Origin: Vandiemenella viatica
Lineage: Eukaryota; Arthropoda; Insecta; Orthoptera; Morabidae
Assembly: GCA_031002005.1 (NCBI GenBank)
Contig: CM061920.1
Span: forward strand, 108,559,447-108,623,446
Direction of reading: 5' to 3'
DNA length: 64,000 nt
Below the pieces are notes generated by a model. The model was not told the DNA's origin. It made no database searches and worked only from the letters and a program-made list of their open reading frames with translations. The stretch's first letter is position 1, and every line of letters starts with the position of its first letter. The position numbers and the translations under genes are program-made. This document shows positions 10,346 through 22,170 of this stretch, piece by piece.

Positions 10346-11490
10346 GCTTATCAGTTTTTTTTTTTTTGCTTTCGGCGACTAAGCCATTCAGCCAGCTCAA
10401 TGGGTTTTGTTTATCCAGTGCGTTTATGCTTCCTATGTATAGACTAGGGATGATCGATATTCATCGATGGTGAATAAACATCGATGTTTAGCTCGAAAAC
10501 ATCGATGTTTTGACATCGATGTTTTTACTTCGATAACATCGACACATCGATGTTATGAGAATAAAATATCGAAACGTCAATATATTCTTTAGGGCCATTT
10601 AGCGTAAATTGGATGTACTAGCTAGATGACTATCGAGTTAAACTATTTTGCTCTAGATGACACTGATCAACGTAACCGGAGTAGGATAGTTACATCTTTG
10701 AATTTTCTAAGGGATTAAAAAAAAAAAACTGTCAACTTCAACGCTCTCGTGATGCTTGTAAATGCGTGTGTGTTGTGAGTGAACTTGTGTAGCGATGCGA
10801 AATTAATTTGCTATTGTTAATAACGAAGTAACAGGTATGGTAAATCTTTATTCTGTATCGTATTATTATTTCTTTGACCAGTAACTTTTGCGGTAATATA
10901 ACCCGACAATGTAGGTACCATGAGTTTGTTCACTGTATTTTTTTCCTACTTTTTACGTTATTTTGTGTAAAAAGTGGATGGATACATTGTCCGAGATTAA
11001 ATATTTCCTGGTTGCTGTTTTTGTTTTGCATTGAAGGAGTGTTAAGGATTCTTTTTTCGGCGTCGGTTGCTTTACATGCAGGTGAATTACCAAATGCTTA
11101 ACGCTTTTTGTATTGCATGGTGGGCTAGTGACGGAGGGATTACGTAGGGTTAGGAATGAGCGATACTAATAGATATTGGCGAAATATTGTATAGTATTTT
11201 CAATAACAATAAACACATTTAATAAATATAATAGACAGTTTTACTTCCTACCGAAAACATCGATGTTTTAGACATATCGATGGTTTTCTATCGATGTTTA
11301 TCGCACATCGATACTTTTGAATCGATGTTAACATCGATGTCAACATCGATGTTTTTCTAATATCGATCATCCCTAGTATAGACACCACAGGACGGACATG
11401 ACATTCACACAGACACACAACACTTAAACATCCATGCCCGCGGCCGGATTCGAACCGGCGACCTTCGGCACGTGGATGCTTATCAGTTTA
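10346..11490 (-). mobile_element. SINE-B, tRNA-headed, split by a hAT-like element
   Basis: On the minus strand the head lies near 11490, with the B-box GGTTCGAATCC (about 11447) preceded by GCCGAAGGTCGCC. The body contains GTTTAAGTGTTGTGTG and GTCCGTCCTGTGGTGTC. It continues after the hAT-like insert (10445-11375) as GAGCTGGCTGAATGGC and ends in an oligo(A) run (T-run at 10350-10367 on +). Copies at 16385-16622 and 21575-21790 confirm that the two halves belong together. Confidence 0.7.
10445..11375. mobile_element. hAT-like non-autonomous transposon with ATCGATG iterons
   Basis: The termini are inverted copies of TAGGGATGATCGATATT. They are flanked by a perfect 8-bp direct repeat GTATAGAC (10437-10444 and 11376-11383), the duplication length of hAT elements. 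Both subterminal zones carry several copies of the palindromic core ACATCGATGT (about five on the left, and as many exact or near copies on the right), resembling transposase-binding iterons. No transposase frame is present in the 931 bp; the longest frames (such as 10874-11101) have no hAT signature. Confidence 0.8.
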
Positions 11491-11775
11491 ATATGTAGAT
11501 TCGAATGTGTTCAGACCAGCTTCAAATTCCACTGTATTCCTTTTATATGATTTCGTACAGGAGATATTCATAACGAGAATACACTTGACTCGTTTCAGTA
11601 TTAAGGTAGTTTCCACTTTTGCTATTCATTTTTGGACCACGAAAACACAATTGTTTGTTTTTTTCTAACTCCCCAACTATCGGTAGCCAAAGAAAGTGTG
11701 TAGTTAATCTGTTTTTTGTGTTACGGTAGTTCGTATGAATGTTGAGTATTAGAAGTTCTCTGAAAAATCCTTTCA

Positions 11776-11915
11776 GTCTGGTTATGGCGCGTGGCTGTAG
11801 AACCGAAGGTCCTCAGTTCGAATCCCGGTCTCGGCTTTAATTCGTTCGGAACTTAAAATTGACCTTCACGTCTGGAAAAGTTTTGCTTTGATCGTGTGAG
11901 GTACACTAGTACGCT
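11776..11915 (+). mobile_element. SINE-D, tRNA-headed fragment
   Basis: A tRNA-like head contains TGGCGCGTGGCTGTAGAACC and the B-box GTTCGAATCCC (about 11817), followed by GGTCTCGGCTTTAATTCG and a short body. The head is distinct from SINE-A and SINE-B, and resembles the head at 31699-31918. The 3' limit is uncertain. Confidence 0.5.
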
Positions 11916-12129
11916 CCGTTTTCGCATTCCTCGCAAAGCTGGCACGTCAGAGGCGCATGCGCATCTAATCGGAACTCTGAAAGTCGGCGATCTCCCTGCC
12001 AAAAACGCCATACGTATTTACACAATTGTAAAGGTACAATCATTTGGCAGATAGGACACTTAATGTATCTGATGCTCTTACAGACGAAAGTGTTCCATTT
12101 TTTCCGGCCCAAAAATTATTTTGGATTTT

Positions 12130-12235
12130 TTTTTGACTCGTCCTTTACGCCTCGTAGACGTTGAGGTCATTATAGGTCTGAAAGAAGTTGGAACTATGAA
12201 CGAAATACCAAACCTGGATGGTCGGAAGGGCATTC
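12130..12235 (-). mobile_element. SINE-A fragment with internal deletion
   Basis: TTTACGCCTCGTAGACGTTG (12145 onward) is the reverse of the SINE-A 3' end. Further right, AAACCTGGATGGTCGGAAGG resembles the head-proximal part seen at 15600-15640. The middle of the SINE is missing. Confidence 0.5.
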
Positions 12236-12239
12236 GAAA

Positions 12240-13020
12240 CCACATCATCGCGGAATGTGCTCTTTTTCTGTGATTGGCTTTTGAATGACCAGTTGGTAGT
12301 GTTAGTACTAAACATTATTTGAATTTTTCCATGTATCCGTCGCATGTCTTGGAATACCGCGCCTATTGGGCTTTTTTCAAAAAGCATTGAGACACAACGG
12401 CAGCTACGATAAGCAACGCCCGAAGGCGAACATTTTGTTTCCGGCATTAGACGAGGATAGAGTTATCCAGCTCTGACAAGTTTGGGTTACAAGCTGCACT
12501 TTCAAATTCGTTTTATTAACTTGAAAATTTTCTACTGACTGATGACAGTTTTCTAAGATCTCAAGTAGACGTGGTAATGATATAGTGCTACGATAATGAA
12601 CGACAGATACTAGTGGACTCATTGCGTCCAAGCGAACCGTATGGTAAGAGCCACATCTAAGTGACTTGCAATCGTCAGTGTCCAAGCGAATTCCGGAGAT
12701 ACCCGGCAGTGATCCGCCGAGCAATCTACATGTCTCATGTTAAAATCTAAATACTTTTATGACATGATAAAACATTAATCAAGTTGAACAATATTGCTTA
12801 TTCTTATAGTTTCCATACAATTGATCATTTATAAAGTTACGTAACCAAATTCATTCAACTGTAATGTTTCTTTTTTTTTTAATATCGAACTTTCTGATAA
12901 CAGTACGTATAAACGAAAGATTAATTTCTAAAGATTGCACATCGCAAATAATAAATTATTTATAGACTAGTTAAAAAACTTAACCCTTACTATGCAGCAT
13001 ACAAATTTAATCATTAAAAA
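12240..13020. other. No gene seen
   Basis: Two overlapping minus frames (12145-12447 and 12404-12724) lack any domain and probably arise by chance. No SINE head or TIR was recognised. Confidence 0.4.
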
Positions 13021-13107
13021 GGTGCCCAGAATCTTATAACGGCCCCCAGACCCTGACCTGTAATGAAATTGTATTTTAAGAATTATTTGTAGCAAGCTGT
13101 ACCAGTT
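13021..13107 (+). repeat. Direct repeat, copy 1 (partner 14892-14974)
   Basis: TTATAACGGCCCCCAGACCC, then TGTAATGAAATTGTATTTTA and AGCAAGCTG, recur at 14892-14974 with a few substitutions. The two copies lie about 1.87 kb apart and in the same orientation, bracketing a coding-like frame and a LINE-J insertion. Confidence 0.7.
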
Positions 13108-13402
13108 TCTGACTTGGAAAAATATCTCGAAATTGACTTAGCTGACACACCCTTTCATGTAAGCGGTAATATGGTAGGGATAATTGCAGAGAAAAATAAT
13201 CTTGTTGTGGAGGAAGGCAGTGAGCCAAACATTAGTAAAAGTGTAGGTAATGATATAGGTAATTTTTCGAATATGGAGAGTAATTATCAGTTATTGAATA
13301 GCGAAGTCGAAAGTAATGAAGGAGTGAATTGTATGAGTGAAGATTGTAAATTTGTGTTGATTGATACAGCAATGTTACAGTTTAGTGACAAACAACAATT
13401 AA
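13085..13402 (+). CDS. Unidentified coding-like frame, interrupted by LINE-J
   Basis: After a TAG at 13090-13092 the frame is open through AVPVSDLEKYLEIDLADTPF, HVSGNMVGIIAEKNNLVVEE and later KFVLIDTAMLQFSDKQQLKV, then runs into the 5'-truncated LINE-J at about 13405. No ATG lies near its beginning, so it would need a splice acceptor (TTTGTAG just upstream) or a lost 5' part. The composition is acidic and hydrophilic, with no recognised domain. It may be the interrupted last exon of a host gene or part of an unknown element bracketed by the direct repeats at 13021 and 14892. Chance openness cannot be excluded. Confidence 0.3.
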
Positions 13403-13404
13403 AG

Positions 13405-14015
13405 GTTTCAAAATTCTGCACTTGTTGGAGAGAGTGATGAGGGGATGTACGAGAGAAGTCAAGGAATTGGGTTACAAAACTTTGGTCAGACCATTGCTCG
13501 AATATGGTAGTGTAGTATGGGACCCTCATTTTACGTATCAAATACAGGAGTTGGAGAGGGTGCAAAGAAGGGCTGCTAGATTTGTTTCTGGAAATTATCG
13601 CAGAATGCAATCAGTGACGGATATGATAAAGGAGCTGGAATGGGATTCATTGCAAGACAGGAGGAGGATGAGGAGGGTCATGGGAGTGTACAGGGCATAT
13701 ACTGGCGATGAGGCATGGAAAGATATTGCAATAGGTATGAAAAGTAGTGCATGGAAGGGAAAAGATGACCATGACCACAAGCTGGCACTCGATTTCAGGC
13801 ACAAGGGTGTGGGAAGATTCTCTTTTTTAGGTAAGGGTGTCAGCGATTGGAATGAGTTACCAAGAGAAATGATGAATAATTTACCGAAAACTTTGAATGA
13901 ATTTAAAGATAAAATTTGTAGAGGGCAAATGCAGGTGGGTGCAGGATAGAGGGAAGATGGGTGTGTAGGGAAATTGCCACCGGAGCCTGTGCTCCATTGC
14001 AATTAAATTAAATTT
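13405..14015 (+). mobile_element. LINE-J 3' fragment, best-preserved C-terminus
   Basis: An uninterrupted frame (13422-13946) encodes the C-terminal region: RVMRGCTREVKELGYKTLVR, PLLEYGSVVWDPH, ELERVQRRAARFVSGNY, DMIKELEWDSLQDRRR, and SFLGKGVSDWNELPREMMNN ending in a stop. The family tail AATTGCCACCGGAGCC and an (AATTA)-type end follow at 13973-14010. The RT palm and endonuclease are absent, so it is a 5'-truncated insertion. The intact C-terminal frame suggests it is younger than the other LINE-J copies here. Confidence 0.9.
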
Positions 14016-14891
14016 ATGGAAACAGAACCGTCAGCTGTATTGTGGATATCCCAAACTCTGCTGTTTGAGATCATTCAATGTTTATGTCTCTTTCAATGTA
14101 TACTAATGCTCTGTGCATATAGAAGTATAGTATTAGATGTTTATACAAAAGTAGAAGTAAATTGGCAGGTACGAAAAAAGTAATTTACGTAGTTTTGGGC
14201 TTTCAGGGATATCCTGAAACCCATTTTCACTATAAAATGTATGCAACTTTACCAATGTCTTGGGGAGGCATGCCCTAATGTTTGCTATTCTGCGTTAGTT
14301 TTTGGAATTCATATTTCTGGGAGGGGTCACTACATGAAAATATATAACTATGTAAATAAGATTGCCTATAAAATAGTACACATGTAACTAGTTTGTATAC
14401 TCCAGGTGAATTCTTAAATAAAATGATACAGAATATTTAAAATGTAATGATTCAGATGCATAAAACAACTGAAACAGTTCTGTTTAGTGACGTTTGGGGT
14501 TTTCATGATGTTGGGGTTGGCTCCACTGCGGCGACCATTGATCAGCTGTCAAATATAAACACTGTTGTCAGTAACAAACAAACTGACAGCATGTGTGTGG
14601 CTTACAGCGAATGAATGACTATCTAAAACTTAAGATGATTTCATTAAAGGTTTATTTTGTAAAAAAGGAAAATGAACTTATAAGAAAATGATTTGCTTTA
14701 TAAATAGATAATTATTTATTGTGACTGGAATAATAGTTGCGAGCTATGTATAGATGTTGTCTGAATTTTGTATTTGTAAACCGTGTTATGATCGGTTAAT
14801 TGAGATTTTTGTATGTTGAACTTCTGAGTTCATACAACCTGTTTAACTTCATGAAGAATTCGATCAATTTTAACTATGTAAAATTAAGTAA
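14016..14891. other. No gene seen; region between LINE-J and the second direct repeat
   Basis: AT-rich, with AATAAA-type motifs (for example near 14418) but no supported frame. With 13021-13402 it forms a unit bracketed by direct repeats, of unknown nature. Confidence 0.4.
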
Positions 14892-14974
14892 ATCCTGGGG
14901 AGGAGTTATAACGGCCCTCAAATCCAGACCTTTAATGAAATTGTATTTTAAAAATTATTTTTAGCAAGCTGGGA
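14892..14974 (+). repeat. Direct repeat, copy 2 (partner 13021-13107)
   Basis: TTATAACGGCCCTCAAATCC, then TTAATGAAATTGTATTTTAA and AGCAAGCTG, match the first copy. After the shared AGCAAGCTG the two sequences diverge. Confidence 0.7.
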
Positions 14975-15444
14975 GTTGAGTAAAAATGGTTTTGTATATT
15001 TATCTTGTAATTAACTGTGAATTTTTCTAAATGAACGTTGTGTTATGGGAAAAAAAGACGATGTAAATGCTATTAAATATGTTCAAGGACAGCACTACGC
15101 ATAAAAGATTAAAAGTTTGTAATTCTAAGTATTGATGTGAGCTACGATGTTTATAAGACAATTTGCGACGGGATGGACTGATAGGTAAATTTGTGTGTAA
15201 ATACCTTTAATTTTTATATCTGTGCATTTCATACTGATTTTGAATGATTTTGTATTAATTCTGATAGTTTTAATGTGACTAATTGTTCAAGTATTGTTTG
15301 AATTCGAGAAACGTCGCTTAGAAGTCTTTGAATTATTCTGGAATTTTCTGTAACGCCTATACAAGCGATAGGCAGAGACGAGTTAATTAGTTGAGTATTA
15401 GTTTTAAAGGTGTTTCAAGCTATAATCGCTGGGGCATTTGTTTA

Positions 15445-15695
15445 CATTTGTACTTTTTTTTATCTGCTTTACGTCTCTCTAACAGCGAGGTCTTTAGAGA
15501 CGAGAAAGGATGGGGGGCAAGGAATGGGAAGGAATTCGGCCATGGCCTTTTGAAGGAAGCATCCCGGCATTTGCCTGGAGTGATTTGGGAAACCATGGAA
15601 ATCCCAAATCTGGATGCCCGTCCTCCCGAATGCGAGGCCAGAACGCTAGCCGTTACACCACCACGCTCGGTCATTTGTACGTAGTATCTTTATAT
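15445..15695 (-). mobile_element. SINE-A, nearly full length
   Basis: Reading the minus strand from about 15690: a head with GAGCGTGGTGGTGTAACGGC, then the body ATTTGGGATTTCCATGGTTT, GGCAAATGCCGGGATGC, AAAAGGCCATGGCCGAATTC, and an end near AGACGTAAAGCAGATAAAAA at about 15450. The B-box region is partly degraded (GGCCTCGCATTC instead of GGTTCGAATCC). The frames at 15391-15684 and 15510-15713 are translations of this SINE, not genes. Confidence 0.8.
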
Positions 15696-15699
15696 GAAG

Positions 15700-16384
15700 T
15701 CCGACGTCTTTGAAAAGAAATAAACAAACCTGAAAGTGATTCTTCTTGGAGCAATTAATTCTTTTAAATGAGATAACTATCAACCTGCTGATCAAAGAGA
15801 TTATCTTTTCTGACGAAAGTTAAAAAAAAAAAAAAAACACTATTGCAGGTATATAGTTTCAAATTTAACGATTTAAATGTGACTATCAACGCCTAATGTT
15901 TATATCGTTTTAATACCAAGAGAAACACGTAAAAAGTTCAGAAGAATATTGTGAAGTATTTCATTCGAAGAAAAGTTATCATGTCAACAACAGAAAAGTC
16001 GATATTTTCTGCCGGCAACAGCTTCAACTTCCCTAAGTAAAATGTGTAGGGCAATGTTTGAAAGAAACAATTTTTAAAAAAAAGCGTAGTAACTTCCCTA
16101 TAACACGGGTGCATGCATAACGCATGACATCGGCTAAACTTCTCTACGCCATACTGTCACAATGGATGGGGGATGCATGCATAAAACATTAGGAGTACGA
16201 AGTGTTTCTTATGTCTCCAAACATTGTGTACACCTTCTTTTGCTTTGTTGCGGTCACGTGTCGACAGTTGAGGAGTAACACCAGAGCTTATGGTTTTCTC
16301 ATTGCTTTCATCGAGCAAGTTTTGAGAAAGAGAAGTGGCTATAGTGAACATGGGTATCATTTATATCTTCACATAGTTTTTAAA
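15700..16384. other. No gene seen
   Basis: AT-rich with an A run near 15825. No supported frame or repeat was identified. Confidence 0.4.
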
Positions 16385-16622
16385 AAATTGGCATTTGGCT
16401 TCCCTTACTTCATACAGCCAGTTCAATTGTGATTTCGGTTCATCTAAAGTTTTCAATTTCCTCCAATGTACGTATTGTTTTTCTAGTAATTATAGACACC
16501 ACAGCATAGAGACCACATGTACACAGACAACACTTAACACCCATAACCTCGACCGGACTTGAACCGGCGACATTCGGCAGGCGGTGCTAGTACTCTAGAT
16601 CCTACGCTACCGAAGCCGGCCA
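16385..16622 (-). mobile_element. SINE-B, with the clearest tRNA-like head
   Basis: The minus strand begins at 16622 with GGCCGGCTTCGGTAGCGTAG (A-box region), followed by GCCGAATGTCGCCGGTTCAA (B-box GGTTCAAGTCC). The body includes GTTAAGTGTTGTCTGTG and CTGTGGTGTCTATAATTAC, and the 3' part includes CACAATTGAACTGGCTG. The layout matches copies at 10346-11490 and 21575-21790. Confidence 0.8.
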
Positions 16623-19600
16623 TCACGTATGTTAAATGAGAAATTTACAACTAATTTCAGCTGCAACGGTGTTATAAATGCCCCCGAAGGTATGCATTCG
16701 GTTTTTGAAATCAAGAAAAGACTCGCGCTTCACAGTTTGTGTTTATCATGGTATTCTACGTGTACAGAAGTTTTCAGCATATAATCCGTTTCTCTATTCA
16801 CGGTGTTCCATAACTGGGTTCGTTAAGGAATTAGCAATATCTTGCAGAGGAGTCGCAAAATGTGTAATTGGAGAATCGGAATGGAATGAAGACCTGGAGC
16901 AGGCGAAGGAAGTAATCAAGATACGAGATCACATTCCATGCCCATTGCACATGTTGACCGTGAGTTCTTATATCTATTTATCCAAAATTAGAGTTTGGCT
17001 GTACTTCGATTTAAAATTAAATAGTTTTTTATGGTAACCCATTTAATGTCATAGTGATGCAAACAGTCGACCAAACAAAAGTTTTGTTCTGCCTACCTGT
17101 TGGTCCGACATCATGTTTCAACGGCAGGACGTTTCTAATACCACAACTGTAGCCAAATGCCTCGTCATAAATTGTATTGAATACACTCTAACATCGAACT
17201 TATTCGAAAAATCTTGACTAATCTACCTGTGATGCTGTGTATTCAGCGCATACTTCCACAGGTATTATTTTTGTTATAGTTATTTAGGTGTTTTATAAAT
17301 TCATACTTTAAATAGTTCAACGCAGGCAAGCAACTTTTATAGGCAGATTTAGCAAGCATTTAAATATATTCCTGAAGAAGATTTGTTAAGAAACGTTGGG
17401 GGATAGGAGGAATCAAATAACAGGGCATTTCACCCCCGAAGTTTAAGACGATTTTTAAGACATCTCTTTCTATCTTGCTCTAACATCTTTATTTTAACAT
17501 TGCTTGGAGAGACAAAAAGAGTGCTCCAAGCGAGTACTCAACGATCACGGATGACTATGGAAGTGCAGTGTTAGATCTTAGGATCATTCTAGCATACTTC
17601 TTATTCCAGACAACTACTCATTTCAGTTTAAAAAGACTATACTTTTCGTTTGAGCATTGCTATGAAAGCTAACTGGTCCCAAAGCAGATCTTAATAATGG
17701 ATTGAGCTGAGTCTGGTAGCGTTGCCCGTTTATCCACGACCAATTGTAACCTTCTATAAAAAGTTTTAAAAAAGTGGGCCTATAGCAGACTATTAAAAAC
17801 TAAGTCAGGGATAAAATGTAAAAATTAAAATGTGTTTGATATGATGAGTAAATAATTAATATTTGGATGAATTTAAAAAAAAAAGGAGGCATGCTGTTAT
17901 GCCATGTTTTAAGACATTGGGGATTGATCAATTTCCTATTAAAATACTGTGGTATGGAAAAAGTGAATCATATGCAAAAGCTTAAAGTATACTTACAAGG
18001 TAACTTATCAGCTATATTGAAAGTGGCACGTGGAAATAAGCAGCATATTGTTCCATTTATGGTTCTACCAGTATTGGTATTAATGATGTTTTCTGTAAGA
18101 ATGGTTCAGTTAAATTTTACTTTTAAAGTTATTGCTCAGACATGGAATTTTGTAAAGAACCAAAAGTTCACAAAAACAGACTCTACATATTGATAACATG
18201 GCCACCAGAGAAACTAACCTCTAATAACATACTTTCTTTAATTAAACGAAAGGCAGTTCACGAAATTAAAGTAAATGAATTAAGTAATTATCGTACTTCA
18301 TTGTACTAAAAGAACAAACTATTGCCCAATGCAAATAGCAAGGAACTTAGAACAGACGTCAATATTTTCAAGATGCAAGTTATAGGTTGTTACTGAATAA
18401 ACAATTAACAACACTTTATAGTCACAATCATTCCATACAGCACACTTTCAGTCTTTATTGGTTGTGCCTACCGGAAAACGAAATAAAATCAGACTTTCTT
18501 TGGCAGTTTTATAGTGAATATACAAGTCATGAAAGACCAAGAAAGATGAATATAGCATAAAATAAAATAAGAATATCTCTCAGATCCCTCCAAAGATGAA
18601 AGACTAATCATATCACGTCAACAGAAACCAAAATCTTGCGCGTGAAATACCAAATAAACAAAATACCATCAGGTCTGATTCCAGGTAATGCATTTATACA
18701 GTATGAGCTAATAGAAACACACCCAATATCACCTCATTGATCATATAATAAAAGTATTGATTCTTCCAGAAAAAATTGCCACTTAACTCAAAAAATGACA
18801 TACTAATTTCTATCAATTCAAAATATTTACTGAAAATATAAGAATTAATTAAGAAAAATTATAAATATCAAGCATGACCGTCACTAAGCACAAGATTACC
18901 ACAAATATAAGGAAAAATAAAGTGTAAGGTTCGGCCATAGCCAATGTTACACGGTTTTGCTACAATATGATTTATATTTGTTGAGAGCGATTTTAGTTAT
19001 ATTGTGCCGTTCGTTTCTCATATTTTGTGAGCAGCTCAATGGCTGATTTCTATTGTAGAATATCCGAATAAATATTTGCGGCCCCTTTTAAGGAGAAAAA
19101 TGCTAATCCGCGTGAGTAAATTGATATTAGTACAGAATGTTACGATGCACGGGAGCTGGTGATAAGCATCATATGCTTCCACACAGTCGTACCTACTCTG
19201 TGAACAAAGCACTGCACCTACTTATTTACCTTCTTCATCTGTTCACTGCAATTTCCACGCTGCCCCTTAGCTCAGCAGCAGTATTACAAATTGAGCAGTT
19301 TGTTTTAGGTTCGAATATGGTTTATCATCGTAGTTTATAATGACTTATACAAGAAATGACACGAAATGGTTTTATCAAATCAGATATGAAAAATATTCGC
19401 TGAATATGTATCATCAAAAAGCATTGGTCAATATTTTAGTTGTGCTATTATGACAGAAATTTAGCAACATGATTCTGAGGTGGAAACGACGAAAGTGGAT
19501 TGTCGTGTACTCTGTTGGGAGTGCTGATTCAGGTGCGCCAATGTCTGGGAATAATTTAGGAGGGGACAGACGTCCACACGGGCAAACTACAGAGCCGTCT

Positions 19601-20580
19601 ATTAATAGAACCCAGCAAATACCATGATGTTCTATCTCGTCGTCAACAAGACGTAAAGGCCGAGCCAAAAAAAACCAACCATTAAACCACTTTAAATCTC
19701 GTAAATTTCTGATAGCTATAGATTTCAGCGATAAGAGTAAAAGTAAACAAATGGAATAGAATATCGCGCAATGAATACAATCCCTTCGATCCCATTTCAA
19801 AAACGTATCAAGTATGTGATGCAATCCACTTCTGTTGTATAACTCGGCATATGAAATTTTTGTGACTTGACTGGTGACCAATTTATGGCGAGATGGTTGC
19901 ATAACAGCATAAAAAGTTGGAAATCATGTACATTTCTCTTTTAGGCCTCAAATCCGATGGCTTAGACGTTTTTTTAAAACTTGGTTCTGGTTATTATTTA
20001 TACCTAGGTACGTAAATTTCATTCATTAATTGTTTAGTCATCATATCACAGCTACTGTCGGTTTTAATTAGTGCAGTAATTTGAATTAATTGCGTCTTTT
20101 CATATTAAGAAATAATGCCTCTATACCGTTTGTTTATTCTACTCAGCGCCTTCTAGACTGAATTTTCTTTTGACGAAATTCTTGTGACATTAACAAAAAG
20201 CAACATACGAGTTACTGAGAGCTGAGACAAGTCAGAAATTATGAAGATATTTTAGACACATCAGAAGAACTCAAATTAATCCCCAAGGAGCATTGGCTTA
20301 GCCTTTACCAGTTATGAATGTGGAGCCTGACACATATTTTAAACTTTTATTTACCTCCTGTTGGAAAATAGATTAATTAGTACACATGCTGTCAAGTGGG
20401 TTACTGGGTAGGATTTATAATGAATAAGGGGTTGAACACCAAATAAACTTTTATGAACTCTTTAATGACAGAATTGTTTTGGTGGGAGTAGAAACTAATC
20501 CTGCTCCAAACGAATTCCAGTTTCACAAGAATTCGATGGTGAAACGCAGAGAATATATTCTGGAACTGAAGAATTAATTT
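16623..20580. other. No supported gene; AT-rich intergenic or intronic DNA
   Basis: Several frames of 100-160 codons exist. The frame at 16678-17037 (+) and the one at 17867-18193 (+, starting MNLKKKGGMLLCHVLRHWGL) show no domain. The 162-codon minus frame at 19902-19414 overlaps GCTCGGCCTTTACGTCTTG, similar to a SINE-A 3' end, so part of it is probably repeat. A decayed unknown element is plausible around 17.9-18.7 kb, but nothing supports a name. Confidence 0.4.
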
Positions 20581-20589
20581 AAAATAATA

Positions 20590-21470
20590 AGAAGGAAGAG
20601 GGAAATCTAGCAATCATGAGTGAATAGAATGCGGTTGTAGCAGAAGGAAAGGAGCGAAATTTGAAGAGAAATTTGGTCTAGGAAAAAGAATGAAGAAGTA
20701 GACTATCAGAATTTAGCTAAAAATAATAAGTTATTGTAGAAAACACGCGATTTAAGAATTATTCCAGACAGATAGAAATATGAAAACGTCCTAGGAACGC
20801 AGGTGATAGGTAGTTTCTATCACGGCTAAACAAAGATACGACAAACAATTTATAGACTGTGAATCACACCTTGGAGCCAAAGGGAAATATGTGCAACGAG
20901 GTGTGAGGAATTAGATAAGGAAATTGTTGTAAGTGAATTCGGACTATAAAAGGATCAGACAAAATCCTGCATAAATGAAGAGAAGACATTTAAGCGTTGA
21001 AACTAAGGGATGGTAGGTACACAAAGAGGAACTATTTTTTTGTGAACGGCCTTAACAATAGTCTACTAGAAAGGAGAAAATGTTGATATGATTTCGTATA
21101 TGTTTACAGCATTTGAACCTAAATAAAGTAATTGGAATTGATTAAATTTCTGTACAATTTGTAAAATTTCAAGAATAGTGGATAAACGTTGTTTAAACTG
21201 AAATAATAATATTAAAAAAATTGACGAAATTCCAACGGATTATAATGGAAGCATCAACTTTACACTACCGAGGAAGTAATAAGGTGTTATTTTTAAAATA
21301 TATATATATATTATTCTGAATAGGATAATATATAGAAGTACAGAAACAAAAGTGTGATAAATGTATTAGATGAAGAATATCGTGTTTCCGAAGAAACCAT
21401 GGAGCAGGAGAAGCAAACCTGACATTAAGATTAATATTTAGAGACCAGATTGAGAGAACATTTTTTATGG
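20590..21470 (+). mobile_element. LINE-R (RTE-like), heavily decayed copy
   Basis: Translation in shifting frames gives endonuclease pieces similar to the copy at 60.99-63.93 kb: AIMSE-x-NAVVAEGKERNL corresponds to IIMGDWNAIVGERKEGNT there, and FIDCESHLGA corresponds to LDCKAYPGAD. Farther on, GAGEANLTLRLIFRDQIERT (about 21400-21460) matches the RT stretch RKNRGTREAILSLRLILEGR. The endonuclease-RT linker is shortened and many stops are present. Confidence 0.55.
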
Positions 21471-21574
21471 TGTTACTCCCTTATTAACATATGAAAACTT
21501 TTTCCGCACCTTTATGCTATTTTTCACTCATATTACTTCTTGTCACACGGCCAATATGCATCCAGACTTTTTTT

Positions 21575-21790
21575 TAATTGTGCATTTGGCAGCTCAAGTA
21601 CGTGTTTAGTTCATCCATTGTATTCAGTTTCTCCAAGTGTATATATATCTTTCAAGTAATTCTAGAAAAACCACAGGACGGACACGACAAGCACAATCAC
21701 ACACAACACTTAAACACCCATGCCCTCGGCCGGACTCGAACCGGCGACCTTCGGAACGTGGGTGCATCCAGAATTCATGGTCCACTTGAC
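21575..21790 (-). mobile_element. SINE-B
   Basis: Minus strand from about 21770: GTTCCGAAGGTCGCCGGTTC (B-box GGTTCGAGTCC), GGCCGAGGGCATGGGTGTTT, TAAGTGTTGTGTGTGATTGT, GTCCGTCCTGTGGTTTT, ending near 21575 with GAGCTGCCAAATGCACAATT and an A-rich run. The frames at 21578-21793 and 21624-21827 are translations of this SINE. Confidence 0.8.
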
Positions 21791-21957
21791 TAATGCAATA
21801 TCTGTCTATTTGACTAACAATTAACATATAACTTTAAAAAGTGAGCATTGAGCTAATTTTTTTATCTTTACGAGGTGAATTATACTATTTCAATACAGAT
21901 GATAACATCTTGTCAACAGTCAGTTCAGTAAGAGCGCGATATTAATCAACGGAGCCT

Positions 21958-22133
21958 GTTGGGTGAGCACTATTAATGAAGCGTTTACGATCCCCGATCC
22001 ACCCTATACTGATTTCGGGTTCCCGACATCACAGCAAGCTAATGCCGGGATGGTTCCTTCATAAGACCATGTCCCAATTCCTTCCAGTTCCTCGCTCCCA
22101 GTTTCAATCACCTCGATGACCTGCGAAGTCTTT

Positions 22134-22166
<33 letters not shown>
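21958..22166 (+). mobile_element. SINE-A, diverged, with long T tract
   Basis: A + strand body shows ATTTCGGGTTCCCGACATCA, AATGCCGGGATGGTTCCTTC, ATAAGACCATGTCCCAATTC and TCACCTCGATGACCTGCGAA. The head (GGTGAGCACTATTAATGAAG) is degraded and lacks a clean B-box. It ends in CTTTTC and about 29 T (22136-22164), where other copies have an A-rich tail, so the tail may be a secondary expansion. Confidence 0.65.

Positions 22167-22170
<4 letters not shown>

Noticed and set aside
15391..15713. Three overlapping frames on both strands
   Set aside because: They are translations of a SINE-A copy.
17867..18193. 108-codon + strand ORF starting MNLKKKGGML
   Set aside because: No family resemblance; following sequence is decayed. 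Could be an old element, but nothing supports it.
19414..19902. 162-codon minus-strand ORF
   Set aside because: Partly overlaps SINE-A-like text (GCTCGGCCTTTACGTCTTG) and has no recognisable domain; not supported as a gene.
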